Below, piece after piece: positions 43,342 through 52,115 of a stretch of 64,000 nucleotides of DNA (positions within the stretch are counted from its first letter, which is position 1; each line of letters begins with the position of its first letter). A program made the translations under genes and the position numbers. The notes under the pieces are model-generated. The model ran no database searches. It was not told the DNA's origin and worked only from the letters and a program-made list of their open reading frames with translations. Location: assembly GCA_965250275.1 (NCBI GenBank), contig OZ252297.1, positions 4,030,001 to 4,094,000 of the forward strand, in the 5' to 3' direction. This stretch comes from G965250275 sp965250275 (GTDB lineage: Bacteria; Pseudomonadota; Alphaproteobacteria; Rhodobacterales; Rhodobacteraceae).

Positions 43342-43351
43342 TCTGACAATG

Positions 43352-43380
43352 GGCAGACCGGCTCTCGCGGTCGGTCTGCC
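43352..43380 (+). other. stem-loop after soxF
   Basis: GGCAGACCG (43352-43360) and CGGTCTGCC (43372-43380) form a perfect 9-bp stem with an 11-base loop. No T tract follows on the plus strand, so it may be a processing or protecting stem or a factor-dependent stop rather than an intrinsic terminator. It stands between soxF and the DUF302 gene. Confidence 0.55.
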
Positions 43381-43422
43381 AAACGGTCCGACCTCCCCTG
43401 CCACGAAATCAGGAGATCATGC

Positions 43423-43854
43423 ATGACATCCTTTTTCAAAACTGCTGTGTTTACGCTGGCTGCCGGAACCGCAAGCGCGAGCGATCTTGCGACGGTTTAT
43501 CCCTTTGACGGAAGTTTTGAGGACGCTGCTTTTGCAGTTGAAAGCGCCATTGTCGGTCAGGGGCTGGTGATTGATTACGTCAGTCACACTGGGGAAATGC
43601 TCAACCGGACCGGCGCCGATGTGGGCAGCAGCGCTGAGTTGTTCAACGAGGCCGATATCTTCCTGTTTTGTTCGGCAAAGCTCTCTCGTGAGGTGATGGA
43701 AGCAGACCCGATGAACATCGCCCACTGCCCCTACGGGATTTTCGTGGCGGATCGGGGGGGCGAGGTCATGATCGGGTATCGAAACTTCCCACCCGGCCCA
43801 ATGCAAAAGGTACAGGCCCTTCTGGACAGCATCGTCAAAGAGGCGATGGAATAG
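43423..43854 (+). CDS. exported DUF302 protein in the sox island
   Basis: The 143-residue product has a signal peptide (FKTAVFTLAAGTASA) and the DUF302 pattern: FAVESAIVGQGLVIDYVSHTGEML, IFLFCSAKLSREVMEADPMNIAHCPYGIFV with conserved Cys near 85 and 103. DUF302 proteins are often near sulfur or thiol-redox genes, role unknown. Its TAG overlaps the hemA GTG by one base, so the two are translationally linked. Confidence 0.87.
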   Translation: MTSFFKTAVFTLAAGTASASDLATVYPFDGSFEDAAFAVESAIVGQGLVIDYVSHTGEMLNRTGADVGSSAELFNEADIFLFCSAKLSREVMEADPMNIAHCPYGIFVADRGGEVMIGYRNFPPGPMQKVQALLDSIVKEAME

Positions 43855-45077
43855 TGGACTACCAAGGCTTTTTCAAAGACAGCCTTGATGCGCTGCGCGA
43901 TGACGGCAACTACCGCGTTTTTGCCGAACTGGAGCGAAGCTGCGGCCAGTTCCCTTGCGCAACGTCTCACGGCGCCGGTGCACCTGCGTCGGTACGAATA
44001 TGGTGTTCGAACGACTACCTTGGGATGGGCCAGCATCCTGCCGTCCTGTCTGCAATGCATGACGCACTGGATCGGTGCGGCGCCGGCGCGGGCGGAACCC
44101 GAAACATCTCCGGCAACACCCATGATCACGTCCTGCTGGAGCGCGAACTGGCCGACCTGCACGGCAAGGAAGCAGCACTGCTTTTCACTTCGGGGTATGT
44201 CTCAAACTGGGCCGCGCTGAGCACGTTGGCCGCGCGGATCCCAGGCTGTGTTGTGCTTTCGGACGCCCACAACCATGCATCCATGATCGAAGGGATCCGT
44301 CACGCCCGAGCGACAAAGATCATCTGGAAGCACAATGATCTCGCCGACCTGGAAGCCAAGCTTGCGTCTCTGCCGCAGGAGACCCCGAAGCTCATAGCCT
44401 TTGAAAGCGTGTACTCCATGGATGGGGATATCGCGCCGATCGAAGCGATCTGTGACCTTGCAGATCGTTATGGCGCCATGACCTACCTGGACGAAGTGCA
44501 TGGCGTTGGAGTCTACGGACCGCGCGGCGGCGGCGTGGCAGAACGCGAAGGTCTGATGGACCGCTTGACCGTGATCGAAGGCACGCTGGGCAAGGCCTTC
44601 GGGGTGGTTGGCGGATACATCGCCGCGTCAGCAGAGCTGTGTGATTTCGTCCGCAGCTTTGCCTCGGGCTTTATCTTTACCACGGCATTGCCCCCGGCCA
44701 TTGCGGCCGGTGCGGCCGCCTCAATCCGGCATCTGAAGTCTTCGAAGGTAGAGCGCGAAACACATATGGCGCGCGTCACGCAGGTCCGGATGTCGCTGGA
44801 TCGGATCGGGATTCCGCATATGCCAAATCCCAGCCACATCATTCCGGTCGTCGTTGGAGACCCGCACAAATGCAAATTCATCTCTGACCAGTTGCTGGAA
44901 GAATTCGGCATTTACATCCAGCCAATCAACTACCCCACAGTTCCAAAAGGGACCGAGCGTCTGAGGATTACCCCATCGGCAGTTCATACCGAGGCGGATG
45001 TGGTTCAGCTGGTGGCGGCGCTTGAAACACTTTGGGCGCGGTGCCAGCTTGCACGATTGCCTCTGGCGGCCCAGTAA
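43854..45077 (+). CDS. hemA: 5-aminolevulinate synthase inside the sox island
   Basis: The 407-residue PLP enzyme condenses glycine and succinyl-CoA, the first step of haem synthesis in alphaproteobacteria. It begins MDYQGFFKDSLDALR (GTG start), contains ARIWCSNDYLGM-like VRIWCSNDYLGMGQ, HVLLERELADLHGK and LGKAFGVVGG with PLP Lys247. Length and start match the family. Coupling to the DUF302 gene (TAGTG) places it in the sox transcript; a second copy elsewhere is likely but unseen. Confidence 0.95.
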   Translation: MDYQGFFKDSLDALRDDGNYRVFAELERSCGQFPCATSHGAGAPASVRIWCSNDYLGMGQHPAVLSAMHDALDRCGAGAGGTRNISGNTHDHVLLERELADLHGKEAALLFTSGYVSNWAALSTLAARIPGCVVLSDAHNHASMIEGIRHARATKIIWKHNDLADLEAKLASLPQETPKLIAFESVYSMDGDIAPIEAICDLADRYGAMTYLDEVHGVGVYGPRGGGVAEREGLMDRLTVIEGTLGKAFGVVGGYIAASAELCDFVRSFASGFIFTTALPPAIAAGAAASIRHLKSSKVERETHMARVTQVRMSLDRIGIPHMPNPSHIIPVVVGDPHKCKFISDQLLEEFGIYIQPINYPTVPKGTERLRITPSAVHTEADVVQLVAALETLWARCQLARLPLAAQ

Positions 45078-45157
45078 CGAGCGCCACCCCGGTTGAGGCA
45101 GGTCAAGGAAGTCGACGTACCGGTCACCTAAACCCCCAGCAATGTAAGGGCAGTGCG

Positions 45158-46219
45158 ATGCTTGAGAGCTTGCTGGAGACATACGGAGACGGAGCCGTTC
45201 TGATGGCGAGCGGTGCACTAGTTGGTGTCCTGTTCGGCGCGGCAGCACAACATTCGCGGTTTTGCCTGCGCGCGGCGACCGTTGAAGTAGCCGAAGGTCA
45301 ACTGGGCCCGCGCCTGTCCATCTGGCTCGTTGCGTTCTGCGCCGCAGTCTTTGTCGTTCAGTCCGCGATTGCGGTGGACTGGCTCGACGTCAGCCAGGCC
45401 CGGCAACTTGCGAGTGTAGGCAGCCTCTCCGGAGCGTTAATCGGTGGTGCTCTGTTCGGGGGCGGCATGATACTGGCGCGTGGCTGTGCCAGCCGCCTGC
45501 TTGTGCTCTCTGCCACAGGAAACATGCGGGCGATCGTCACAGGTTTGGTCCTGACGCTTGTCGCGCAGGCCTCGCTCCGGGGTGTGCTCGCGCCCGGTCG
45601 GGAGTGGATTGCGGAGCTTTGGACCGTCCCAGGCGGCAGCGCTCGAAATCTGCTGGAGCTGACAGGTCTAAACGCGATGACCACCGCCACTTTAGCCGCA
45701 TGTGCATTGACCGCGGCGTTGATTTGGTCCCGTCGGGCCGGCGCTGGGCCCTCGCGTTCAATAGCCGCGGCGATCGTTGGCGCATCCGTTGGTCTGGGCT
45801 GGCTGCTGACCTACCTGATTGCACAAACCTCCTTCGACGTGGTTCCCATCTCGTCCATTACGTTTACCGGCCCGTCGACGGACACATTGATGAGCCTCGT
45901 CAATACGCCCGACATGCCACTAAACTTTGGCCTCGGCCTGATACCCGGCGTCTTCGTGGGTTCGGGTGTCATGGCGTTGCTGGTTGGAGAAGCCCGGATC
46001 GAACGATTTGGACCCAATGCCCCGATGGAGCGATATCTGGCCGGTGCCTTATTGATGGGGTTCGGCAGCATGCTGGCCGGTGGCTGTGCCGTCGGTGCGG
46101 GCATGTCGGGCGGGGCTGTGTTCTCTCTGACAGCCTGGCTGGCTGTTGCTGCGATGTGGGGCGGCGCGATGCTCACGCACCGGCTTCTGCTCCTCAGCCC
46201 AAAGAGTGCCCCGGCCTAG
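45158..46219 (+). CDS. YeeE/YedE family transporter (second SoxT-like)
   Basis: The 353-residue membrane protein has the two-repeat YeeE layout with cysteines in HSRFCLRAATVE, GMILARGCASRLL and MLAGGCAVGAGMSGG. Thiosulfate or another sulfur species is the expected cargo. Eighty bases separate it from hemA. It is clearly diverged from the soxT-like gene at 31660-32715, so the island is bracketed by two such transporters. The start at 45158 begins right before the first helix. Confidence 0.86.
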   Translation: MLESLLETYGDGAVLMASGALVGVLFGAAAQHSRFCLRAATVEVAEGQLGPRLSIWLVAFCAAVFVVQSAIAVDWLDVSQARQLASVGSLSGALIGGALFGGGMILARGCASRLLVLSATGNMRAIVTGLVLTLVAQASLRGVLAPGREWIAELWTVPGGSARNLLELTGLNAMTTATLAACALTAALIWSRRAGAGPSRSIAAAIVGASVGLGWLLTYLIAQTSFDVVPISSITFTGPSTDTLMSLVNTPDMPLNFGLGLIPGVFVGSGVMALLVGEARIERFGPNAPMERYLAGALLMGFGSMLAGGCAVGAGMSGGAVFSLTAWLAVAAMWGGAMLTHRLLLLSPKSAPA

Positions 46220-46246
46220 ACTGACCGCACGCGCAAAGACTGAAAG

Positions 46247-47188
46247 TTACTCGAACTCCATCTGCTCAAACACACGTCCGGCGTTCTTTGTGGCCAGCTC
46301 TTCAAATGCGTCCAAATGCGCATAAGGCGACTGGTCGACATAATAAGCGTCGGCCAGGCCACCGCCATTGTCCAGATGCTCGCCAATCCTTGCCCGCAAA
46401 TACTCCAGGTAGTCTTTGGTGTAGCGGCGCACCTGCGCCATGTTTGTGGGATGCCCATGTCCGGGGATCACATAGGTCGCCCCAAGTGCCTCGAACTCTG
46501 TATCCCAGGTTTCCAGCCAGTCAGCCGTATAGGTGTGCTCAAATATGGGCAGCATCCGTTCGTGGAACGCCATATCACCGGAGATCACCAGGCTTTCCTC
46601 GGGCAGCCAGACCACAATATCACCCGGAGAATGCGCCGGCCCCAGGTACCGCGCCTCAATCCGGAACCGTCCCATGTCAACGATGTACGCGTCGTCGAAG
46701 GTTTCGGTCGGACCCTGCACAAAGGTGCCTTCGGCCTTGTCCCGGTTGTAGCGTTTCATGCCTTCAAGGACAGTTGCGCCATATTCAGCGATCTCTTCCG
46801 CGGCCTCCGTATGGGCCACAATTGGCACTTCTTGTCCAAACCAATAGGCATTGCCCAGCATGGCGTGCCCTTGCCCGTTCTCATTGAACACCAACCGAAC
46901 AGGCTCGTCCGTTACCTTCTTGATCTCGTTGTGCAGGTCTTCGGCCAGCCGGTAAGACGCGCCTCCATTCACAACCACCACACCATCCCCGGTGACGATG
47001 AAGGTGAGATTGTTGTTGTGGCCTGCATTCTCATAGGTCGGCGGCGCCGTCGCGCCAATGGCCGAGTAGACCCCGGGAATGACCTCAACCGGCTTGTTGT
47101 AGAGCATCGATCCCGGATACTTGTCCGCGATGTCTTCACTCGCCTGCGCGACTGTTGCGCATGCAAACAGGCATATCACCCAACGCAT
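46247..47188 (-). CDS. periplasmic MBL-fold protein (SoxH-like) with altered metal motif
   Basis: The 313-residue protein has a signal peptide (MRWVICLFACATVAQAS) and the MBL fold. Ligands of the later motifs remain (His186 in GPAHSPGD, Asp205 in ISGDMAF, His244 in IPGHGHP), but the HxHxDH motif is replaced by NENGQGHAMLGN at 102-113, and the usual strand Asp is Asn74. It resembles the SoxH/quinoprotein-relay hydrolase group. It may bind one metal only or have lost hydrolysis. It follows the other MBL gene by three bases. Confidence 0.85.
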   Translation of the reverse strand: MRWVICLFACATVAQASEDIADKYPGSMLYNKPVEVIPGVYSAIGATAPPTYENAGHNNNLTFIVTGDGVVVVNGGASYRLAEDLHNEIKKVTDEPVRLVFNENGQGHAMLGNAYWFGQEVPIVAHTEAAEEIAEYGATVLEGMKRYNRDKAEGTFVQGPTETFDDAYIVDMGRFRIEARYLGPAHSPGDIVVWLPEESLVISGDMAFHERMLPIFEHTYTADWLETWDTEFEALGATYVIPGHGHPTNMAQVRRYTKDYLEYLRARIGEHLDNGGGLADAYYVDQSPYAHLDAFEELATKNAGRVFEQMEFE

Positions 47189-47191
47189 TCT

Positions 47192-48106
47192 TCATCCTCC
47201 GTCAGAAACAAACCGGTAAGCATCACCGGACCGCTCGATGCGCCCGATCCCACCGCCCGGCAGGTGAAACCCGATGAACGTCATCTGGTCCGTTGCCAGT
47301 TGATCCAGCAATCGCTGGCGCGTCGCCGCTGCGGTCTGTGGATCCTGATCCGAACCGCTGGGCCACTCCGGCCTTTCAACAGCCACGTGATGATTGCCGA
47401 TCGCGTCCCCCGCGATCATCACACTGTCGGAGCCAGCTCGCACTTCGAATGCCATATGTCCCGGCGTATGGCCAAAACTGCTGTGCGCCATGACGCCTGG
47501 CAGAATCTCTTCCCCTGCCCTGAAGGTGACCAGCGCATCCTCAATGGCGCCCAGACGGCGCGCGGCACCAACCGCAAAAGACGCACGCGCCTCACCGATG
47601 CTGTTCACGGTGTCCGGATCACGCCAGTAGTCGAACTCTTCGACGCCCATCATATGGGTCGCATTTGGAAACACCGGATCATCGAAGTCATCCAGAACAC
47701 CCCACAGATGGTCGGGATGGCCATGGGTGAACACCACGTGAGTGACTTCGTCAGGTGCAACACCCGCGTCTTCAAGGCTGTCCAACAGGTTTCCGGCGGA
47801 CTCCATGAACCCCGATCCGGCACCCGCATCAAACAAAACCGTGCGGTCCGCGTGACGCAGCAGAGTAAGGTTGCAGGGCGGCGTCAGGCGCTCGGCGGAT
47901 GCGCCGTGCCGCGAGAGGATGTCCTGCACCTGATCCTGAGGCAATCCTTGGAAGAAAAATGCCCCCGGCAGTTCCAGATACCCGTCACTGACACTCAGGA
48001 ACGATACATCACCAAGCGACAGTTCCGTCTTTGCCCAAGCCGGCAGTGCCGCGCCAGAAAGCAAGGTAGCGGACAGTCCTTTGAGCACGGTTCGCCGGTT
48101 GGTCAT
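47192..48106 (-). CDS. exported MBL-fold metallohydrolase of the sox island
   Basis: The 304-residue protein has a Tat-like signal (TNRRTVLKGLSATLLSGAA) and an intact motif FTHGHPDHLWG (His128, His130, Asp132, His133), HTPGHMAF and IAGDAIGNHH. It is the kind of periplasmic hydrolase known as SoxG or SoxH in Paracoccus; thioester or sulfur-adduct cleavage is a guess. A perfect ATTC-N8-GAAT dyad lies 16 bases upstream of the start chosen. An in-frame ATG at 48127 would overlap this dyad. Confidence 0.88.
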   Translation of the reverse strand: MTNRRTVLKGLSATLLSGAALPAWAKTELSLGDVSFLSVSDGYLELPGAFFFQGLPQDQVQDILSRHGASAERLTPPCNLTLLRHADRTVLFDAGAGSGFMESAGNLLDSLEDAGVAPDEVTHVVFTHGHPDHLWGVLDDFDDPVFPNATHMMGVEEFDYWRDPDTVNSIGEARASFAVGAARRLGAIEDALVTFRAGEEILPGVMAHSSFGHTPGHMAFEVRAGSDSVMIAGDAIGNHHVAVERPEWPSGSDQDPQTAAATRQRLLDQLATDQMTFIGFHLPGGGIGRIERSGDAYRFVSDGG

Positions 48107-48121
48107 AGTCCCACCCAATCC

Positions 48122-48137
48122 ATTCATGATCTTGAAT
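48122..48137. promoter_or_regulatory. sulfur-repressor operator before the MBL pair
   Basis: ATTC (48122-48125), ATGATCTT, GAAT (48134-48137) is a perfect ATTC-N8-GAAT dyad. It lies 16 bases before the first MBL start in the gap of 179 bases to the convergent-upstream gene. It joins the two MBL genes to the sox regulon. Confidence 0.65.
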
Positions 48138-48285
48138 ATGATGGACCAGGCGAGAAGAAGCAAACCCTGTTTCACAAATTTGCCGAAAGAAATTTGCGAC
48201 CAAATCCGTGCGCTCGGCAACTCTTGCGACGATATCGCGTTGGCTGGCTAGGTATCAGAGATGTGTGCGTTTGGACCGGCAGTGG

Positions 48286-49791
48286 CTAAGGGCCGCTCTT
48301 TGCCAGTTCATCCGCAAAATGGGTGAGGAGTTTGTGTTTCAGAATCTTACCCGTTGCCGCGGCCGGCAATTGGGTCGCCACAACGATCCGGCTGGGCCGC
48401 TTGTAACCCGTCAGGCGTTCCGCGGCGAATTTGCGAAGCTCAGCTTCGGACGGAATCGCGTCGGGCGCAACTTGGACGAAAGCCATGACTTTCTCGTCCC
48501 CGTCCTGCATCTGGCCCACGACAGCAGCCTGTATGACCAGAGGATGGTCATTCAGGGCTGCCTCGACTTCCGGCGGATAGACGTTGAACCCACCATGAAT
48601 AATCAGCTCCTTGGAGCGTCCCAAAATGTGCAGGCGTCCCTTGTCATCGATCTTCCCCAGATCGCCCGTGCGCAACCAGCCATCGGCGCCCAGAACCTCT
48701 TCGGTGGCTTCCGGGTTGCGGTAGTACCCTTTCATCACATTCGGACCTCGGGTAACCACCTCGCCATGACCGTCGCCTCCCCCCGGAACGGACTGGTCAA
48801 TACGAAACTCCACCCCCGGCACCGGGGGTCCAACCGATACATCCGGATCACCAATCTCGCTGCGGCTGATGCTTGCCGCAGCGGTGGTTTCCGTCATGCC
48901 GTAGCCATTTTGCAAGGGAAGACCATAAAACGCCTCTGCCTTGCGTTTCCATGCCGGATCGAGCGGCGCGCCACCAGACGAAACATAGGACAGTCTGGGG
49001 CTGTTCAGTTCTGATCGCCCCTGCTCCTGCACATATTGCATCAACAGCGCATGCATCTGCGGCACTGCGGGCAGATGGGTGATCCCGTTCTTCAGGGCCT
49101 CGTAAAGCCTCTCGACCGAAAACCGCGCTTCGAGCTGGGCCGTCGCACCGGCACAGATGGTCGCCGTCATCATCGAAGCCAGCCCGATCACATGAGCCAT
49201 CGGCGCTACACCGTAGACCAGATCGCCGGGGCTCAGGCTGCGGAACGACTTCGCCGCCTGACCGGCAAAGACCAAATTGCTGTGCGTGATCATGACCCCT
49301 TTGGGGGCGCCGGTGGTTCCGGTGGTGTAAAGCAGAACCGCAAGTTCGCGGTCCGGATCGGGTTGGCTGGGGAACACCGCGGCGACATCGAGCGTCCCAA
49401 ACGCTCCGCTCCGCGATTCTGCCTCCAACCGCTGAGCATGTGCGGCGGCTTCTTTTGACACGGCGGAGGTGGCGACAACGACGACAGGCCGGGCATGATC
49501 GATGATCCGATCGACTTCAGCTGCAGCCTGTCGGGCATTCACCGGTATCGCAATCGCACCAAGCCGCGACGTGCCGAACAAAACCGCGACTGCAGCGGCA
49601 CAGTTTTCCACCAGCAGCAGGACCCGGTCCCCGGCCTGAACGCCGTCGCGCTGCAGCATTTCGGTGACCGCCCGACTGGCCGCGTCGAGATCGGCATAGG
49701 ACCATTGCGTTCCGAGACTGTCGTGCAACGCAGGCGCCTGCGGCTGAGACGCTACTTGAGCATCCAGATAGTCATGCCAGTGAGCGCTCAT
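48286..49791 (-). CDS. acyl-CoA ligase of a pim-like operon
   Basis: The 501-residue enzyme activates a carboxylic acid with ATP and CoA. AMP-binding motifs are YTTGTTGAPKGVM, the YGMTETTAA segment, GWLRTGDLG and the C-terminal lysine in ATGKILKHKL. In the pimelate operon this position is PimA, but aliphatic acid or aromatic side-chain substrates are also possible. Its start overlaps the hydratase stop by four bases. It is the last gene of a seven-gene minus-strand operon. Confidence 0.9.
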   Translation of the reverse strand: MSAHWHDYLDAQVASQPQAPALHDSLGTQWSYADLDAASRAVTEMLQRDGVQAGDRVLLLVENCAAAVAVLFGTSRLGAIAIPVNARQAAAEVDRIIDHARPVVVVATSAVSKEAAAHAQRLEAESRSGAFGTLDVAAVFPSQPDPDRELAVLLYTTGTTGAPKGVMITHSNLVFAGQAAKSFRSLSPGDLVYGVAPMAHVIGLASMMTATICAGATAQLEARFSVERLYEALKNGITHLPAVPQMHALLMQYVQEQGRSELNSPRLSYVSSGGAPLDPAWKRKAEAFYGLPLQNGYGMTETTAAASISRSEIGDPDVSVGPPVPGVEFRIDQSVPGGGDGHGEVVTRGPNVMKGYYRNPEATEEVLGADGWLRTGDLGKIDDKGRLHILGRSKELIIHGGFNVYPPEVEAALNDHPLVIQAAVVGQMQDGDEKVMAFVQVAPDAIPSEAELRKFAAERLTGYKRPSRIVVATQLPAAATGKILKHKLLTHFADELAKSGP

Positions 49792-50564
49792 CCCGGAAAC
49801 ACCGGACTGCGTTTTTCAAGAAAGGCGGCAATGCCTTCTGCGGCCTCGTCCCCACCCGCAGCGTGCGCCATCGCGTCACGCTCGACGTTAAGCTGATCCG
49901 CTTCCGAAGTTTCGTAAGCCGCCGACACCATCCGACGGATTGTGCTGTGGGACTGACGTGGCCCCTTGGCGAGCGCATCGGCCAAAGCATGTGCTGCTGC
50001 ATCGACGCCGCCAGTCGCCGTCACCTCGGTGATTGCGCCCAGATCTGCCATCCGCTGCGCCGCCACCGGCCGCGCCAAGAGGCACATTTCCATCGCTAGC
50101 GCACGTGGCACCAGGCGTGCCAACGACGCGGTCAACCCTCCGTCCGGCACCAGGCCCGCCTTGACATAGGCAGCCGTGAACTTCGCTTCCTCTGCGGCCA
50201 CGATGAGATCACAGGCCAGGGCCAGCGACGCTCCTGCACCGGCGGCTCCCCCCTCGACCGCGGCAATCACCGGCACCGGGCTCGCCCGCAGAGCGCGGAC
50301 CAAATCGTGCAGCCCGTCGACCTTGTCGCGACGTTCCTCTTCGGACAGCGCGCGCCGTTCGATCAAGACGTTGAGATCGCCGCCCGCACAGAAAAATCCG
50401 CCTTCCGAGGTCAGAATGACAGCACGAATGCGGGGCTCTTCCGCGCGCTGCATTGCATCAGCGATTGCATCGTAGAGATCAGGCGAAAGGGCTCCGCGCC
50501 GCGCCGTGTTCATATTCACGACCACCAGCCGGTCGCCTAAGTCGTCCACACGCGCCAGTGTCAT
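49788..50564 (-). CDS. enoyl-CoA hydratase/isomerase family protein
   Basis: The 258-residue crotonase-fold protein has the oxyanion segments SEGGFFCAGGDLNVL and EGGAAGAGASLALACDLIVA. The catalytic Glu positions are not clear, so isomerase or hydratase activity cannot be distinguished. It would be the PimE counterpart. ATGA overlaps exist with the thioesterase gene and the ligase gene. Confidence 0.9.
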   Translation of the reverse strand: MTLARVDDLGDRLVVVNMNTARRGALSPDLYDAIADAMQRAEEPRIRAVILTSEGGFFCAGGDLNVLIERRALSEEERRDKVDGLHDLVRALRASPVPVIAAVEGGAAGAGASLALACDLIVAAEEAKFTAAYVKAGLVPDGGLTASLARLVPRALAMEMCLLARPVAAQRMADLGAITEVTATGGVDAAAHALADALAKGPRQSHSTIRRMVSAAYETSEADQLNVERDAMAHAAGGDEAAEGIAAFLEKRSPVFPG

Positions 50565-50998
50565 TGAAAGCGCTCCTTCGGCACTGCTTTGAAAACCCCT
50601 TGCGCCGTGGCGACCAGGTTTCCAGCATCATCCGTCAATTCCCCGCGGACTAGGGCGATCTTCCGACCGCCCCCCGAAGGATAACCGATCGCTGTCACGC
50701 GTGTGCCAATGGCCGCAGCGGAGACAAAGGAGGTGGTCAAAGATACGGTAACCAGCGGTGTCAACGCCTCTCCCCCGCCCAGTCGCATCGACGCAGTAAA
50801 CCCGCAGGCCGCATCCAGAAGCATGGCGATGATGCCACCGTGCAGCATCCCGTTGCGGTTTGCGTGCCGTTCATCGATGTCGAGCGAGGCCCGGCCCAAA
50901 CCATCCGCCTGCCCGACATCAACAACATAGCCGACCAGCGCCTGCGCGCCGGATTGGCCAACAATCAGCCCTTGGTCATCAGGCAGCACTGAGGGCAA
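50561..50998 (-). CDS. PaaI-type hotdog thioesterase
   Basis: The 145-residue protein has the hotdog motif NRNGMLHGGIIAMLLDAA (His-Gly-Gly) typical of PaaI acyl-CoA thioesterases. It may free CoA from dead-end intermediates. It is absent from the classical pimFABCDE set. Its start lies 20 bases inside the 3' end of the upstream dehydrogenase gene. Confidence 0.9.
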   Translation of the reverse strand: MPSVLPDDQGLIVGQSGAQALVGYVVDVGQADGLGRASLDIDERHANRNGMLHGGIIAMLLDAACGFTASMRLGGGEALTPLVTVSLTTSFVSAAAIGTRVTAIGYPSGGGRKIALVRGELTDDAGNLVATAQGVFKAVPKERFQ

Positions 50999-52112
50999 TG
51001 AAGCGTTCCAGATGATAGTCCGTGTCGCCGAACCGGTGATCGGCCATCACGATGCGTTTGGCGATATGTGCCAGTTCATACTCCTGGGTCATGGCAATCC
51101 CGCCATGCATCTGAATGGACTCTTCGGCCACCAGACGACCGACCCGACCGATCAGATTGCGCGTGCTGGCGATCTGAAGGTCCCGCATACGCGCATCCGA
51201 TTCCAGGTGCCCTGCGGCGTTGATCACCGCGGATCGTGCCTGTTCAAGTTCGATCAGCATGTCAGAGAAACGGTGCTGCAGCGCCTGAAACGTTCCGATT
51301 GGGCGACCAAACTGCTTGCGGGTCAGCAGGTACTCCCCCGTCAGGCGCGTGGCAGATTGCATTGCCCCCATCACTTCGGCAACCAGCGCCACATTTGCGC
51401 GCGCCACAGCCGTTTCGATGGCCGGAAACGCTTTGCCAGCCTCACCCAACCGCGTTGCAACCGGAACCGTGACATTGTCGAGCGTGACCTCGGCGGCACG
51501 ACCACCTGAAATCACGGGATACCCTCTCATCGTCACCCCGGACGCCTCAGCCGGGATTGCAAAGAGGGAAATCCCGGCCTCGTCAGCTGCGTCGCCGCTT
51601 TCGCGCGCCGATACAATCAGGACGTCCGCCGCTTCGGCGTTCATTACAACGGCTTTGCGGCCATTCAACGTGACGTTCCCATCGGACTCAGCGGCGGTGG
51701 TTTCGACACGATTCAGGTCATACCGGCTGGCGGGTTCGCCATGGGCAAACGCCAGATGCGTCCCGCCTGCAATGATCTCGTCGACAAGCCCTTTTTGATC
51801 CGCGTCCCCCAGAGCCGCGATCAGGCCGCCGCCAAGAACGGCAGTGTCGAGAAACGGTTCGACGACACCGGCACGGCCCAACTCTTCGAAGACCACGCCG
51901 AGATCGAAGCCCGTCCCACCGAATCCACCGTCCTCTTCGGTGAACAGTGCACCAATGACGCCAAGGTCAGCCAATTCTGCCCATATCTCCCCACTCATGC
52001 CTGCGTCGCTGTCGATGATCGCATTGCGAGTCTCAGTGGTGTAGCGGTCCGCCAGAAAACGCCGAAGCGTATCCTGCAACATCTGACGTTCTTCTGTCAG
52101 GTCAAAATTCAT
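50979..52112 (-). CDS. acyl-CoA dehydrogenase, pimeloyl-CoA dehydrogenase small-subunit type
   Basis: The 377-residue flavoenzyme begins MNFDLTEERQMLQDTLRRFL, has RKQFGRPIGTFQALQHRFSD and QMHGGIAMTQEYELAHIAKR. It resembles PimD, the small subunit. The usual catalytic base region is MHGGIAMTQEYE. It is three bases downstream of the larger partner gene, suggesting a heteromer. Confidence 0.88.
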   Translation of the reverse strand: MNFDLTEERQMLQDTLRRFLADRYTTETRNAIIDSDAGMSGEIWAELADLGVIGALFTEEDGGFGGTGFDLGVVFEELGRAGVVEPFLDTAVLGGGLIAALGDADQKGLVDEIIAGGTHLAFAHGEPASRYDLNRVETTAAESDGNVTLNGRKAVVMNAEAADVLIVSARESGDAADEAGISLFAIPAEASGVTMRGYPVISGGRAAEVTLDNVTVPVATRLGEAGKAFPAIETAVARANVALVAEVMGAMQSATRLTGEYLLTRKQFGRPIGTFQALQHRFSDMLIELEQARSAVINAAGHLESDARMRDLQIASTRNLIGRVGRLVAEESIQMHGGIAMTQEYELAHIAKRIVMADHRFGDTDYHLERFIALSAA

Positions 52113-52115
52113 GGC

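Noticed and set aside
46316..48289. 657-codon open frame antisense to the two MBL genes
   Set aside because: Both minus-strand genes have signal peptides and metal motifs. The antisense frame is rich in Arg, His and Pro, as shadows are.
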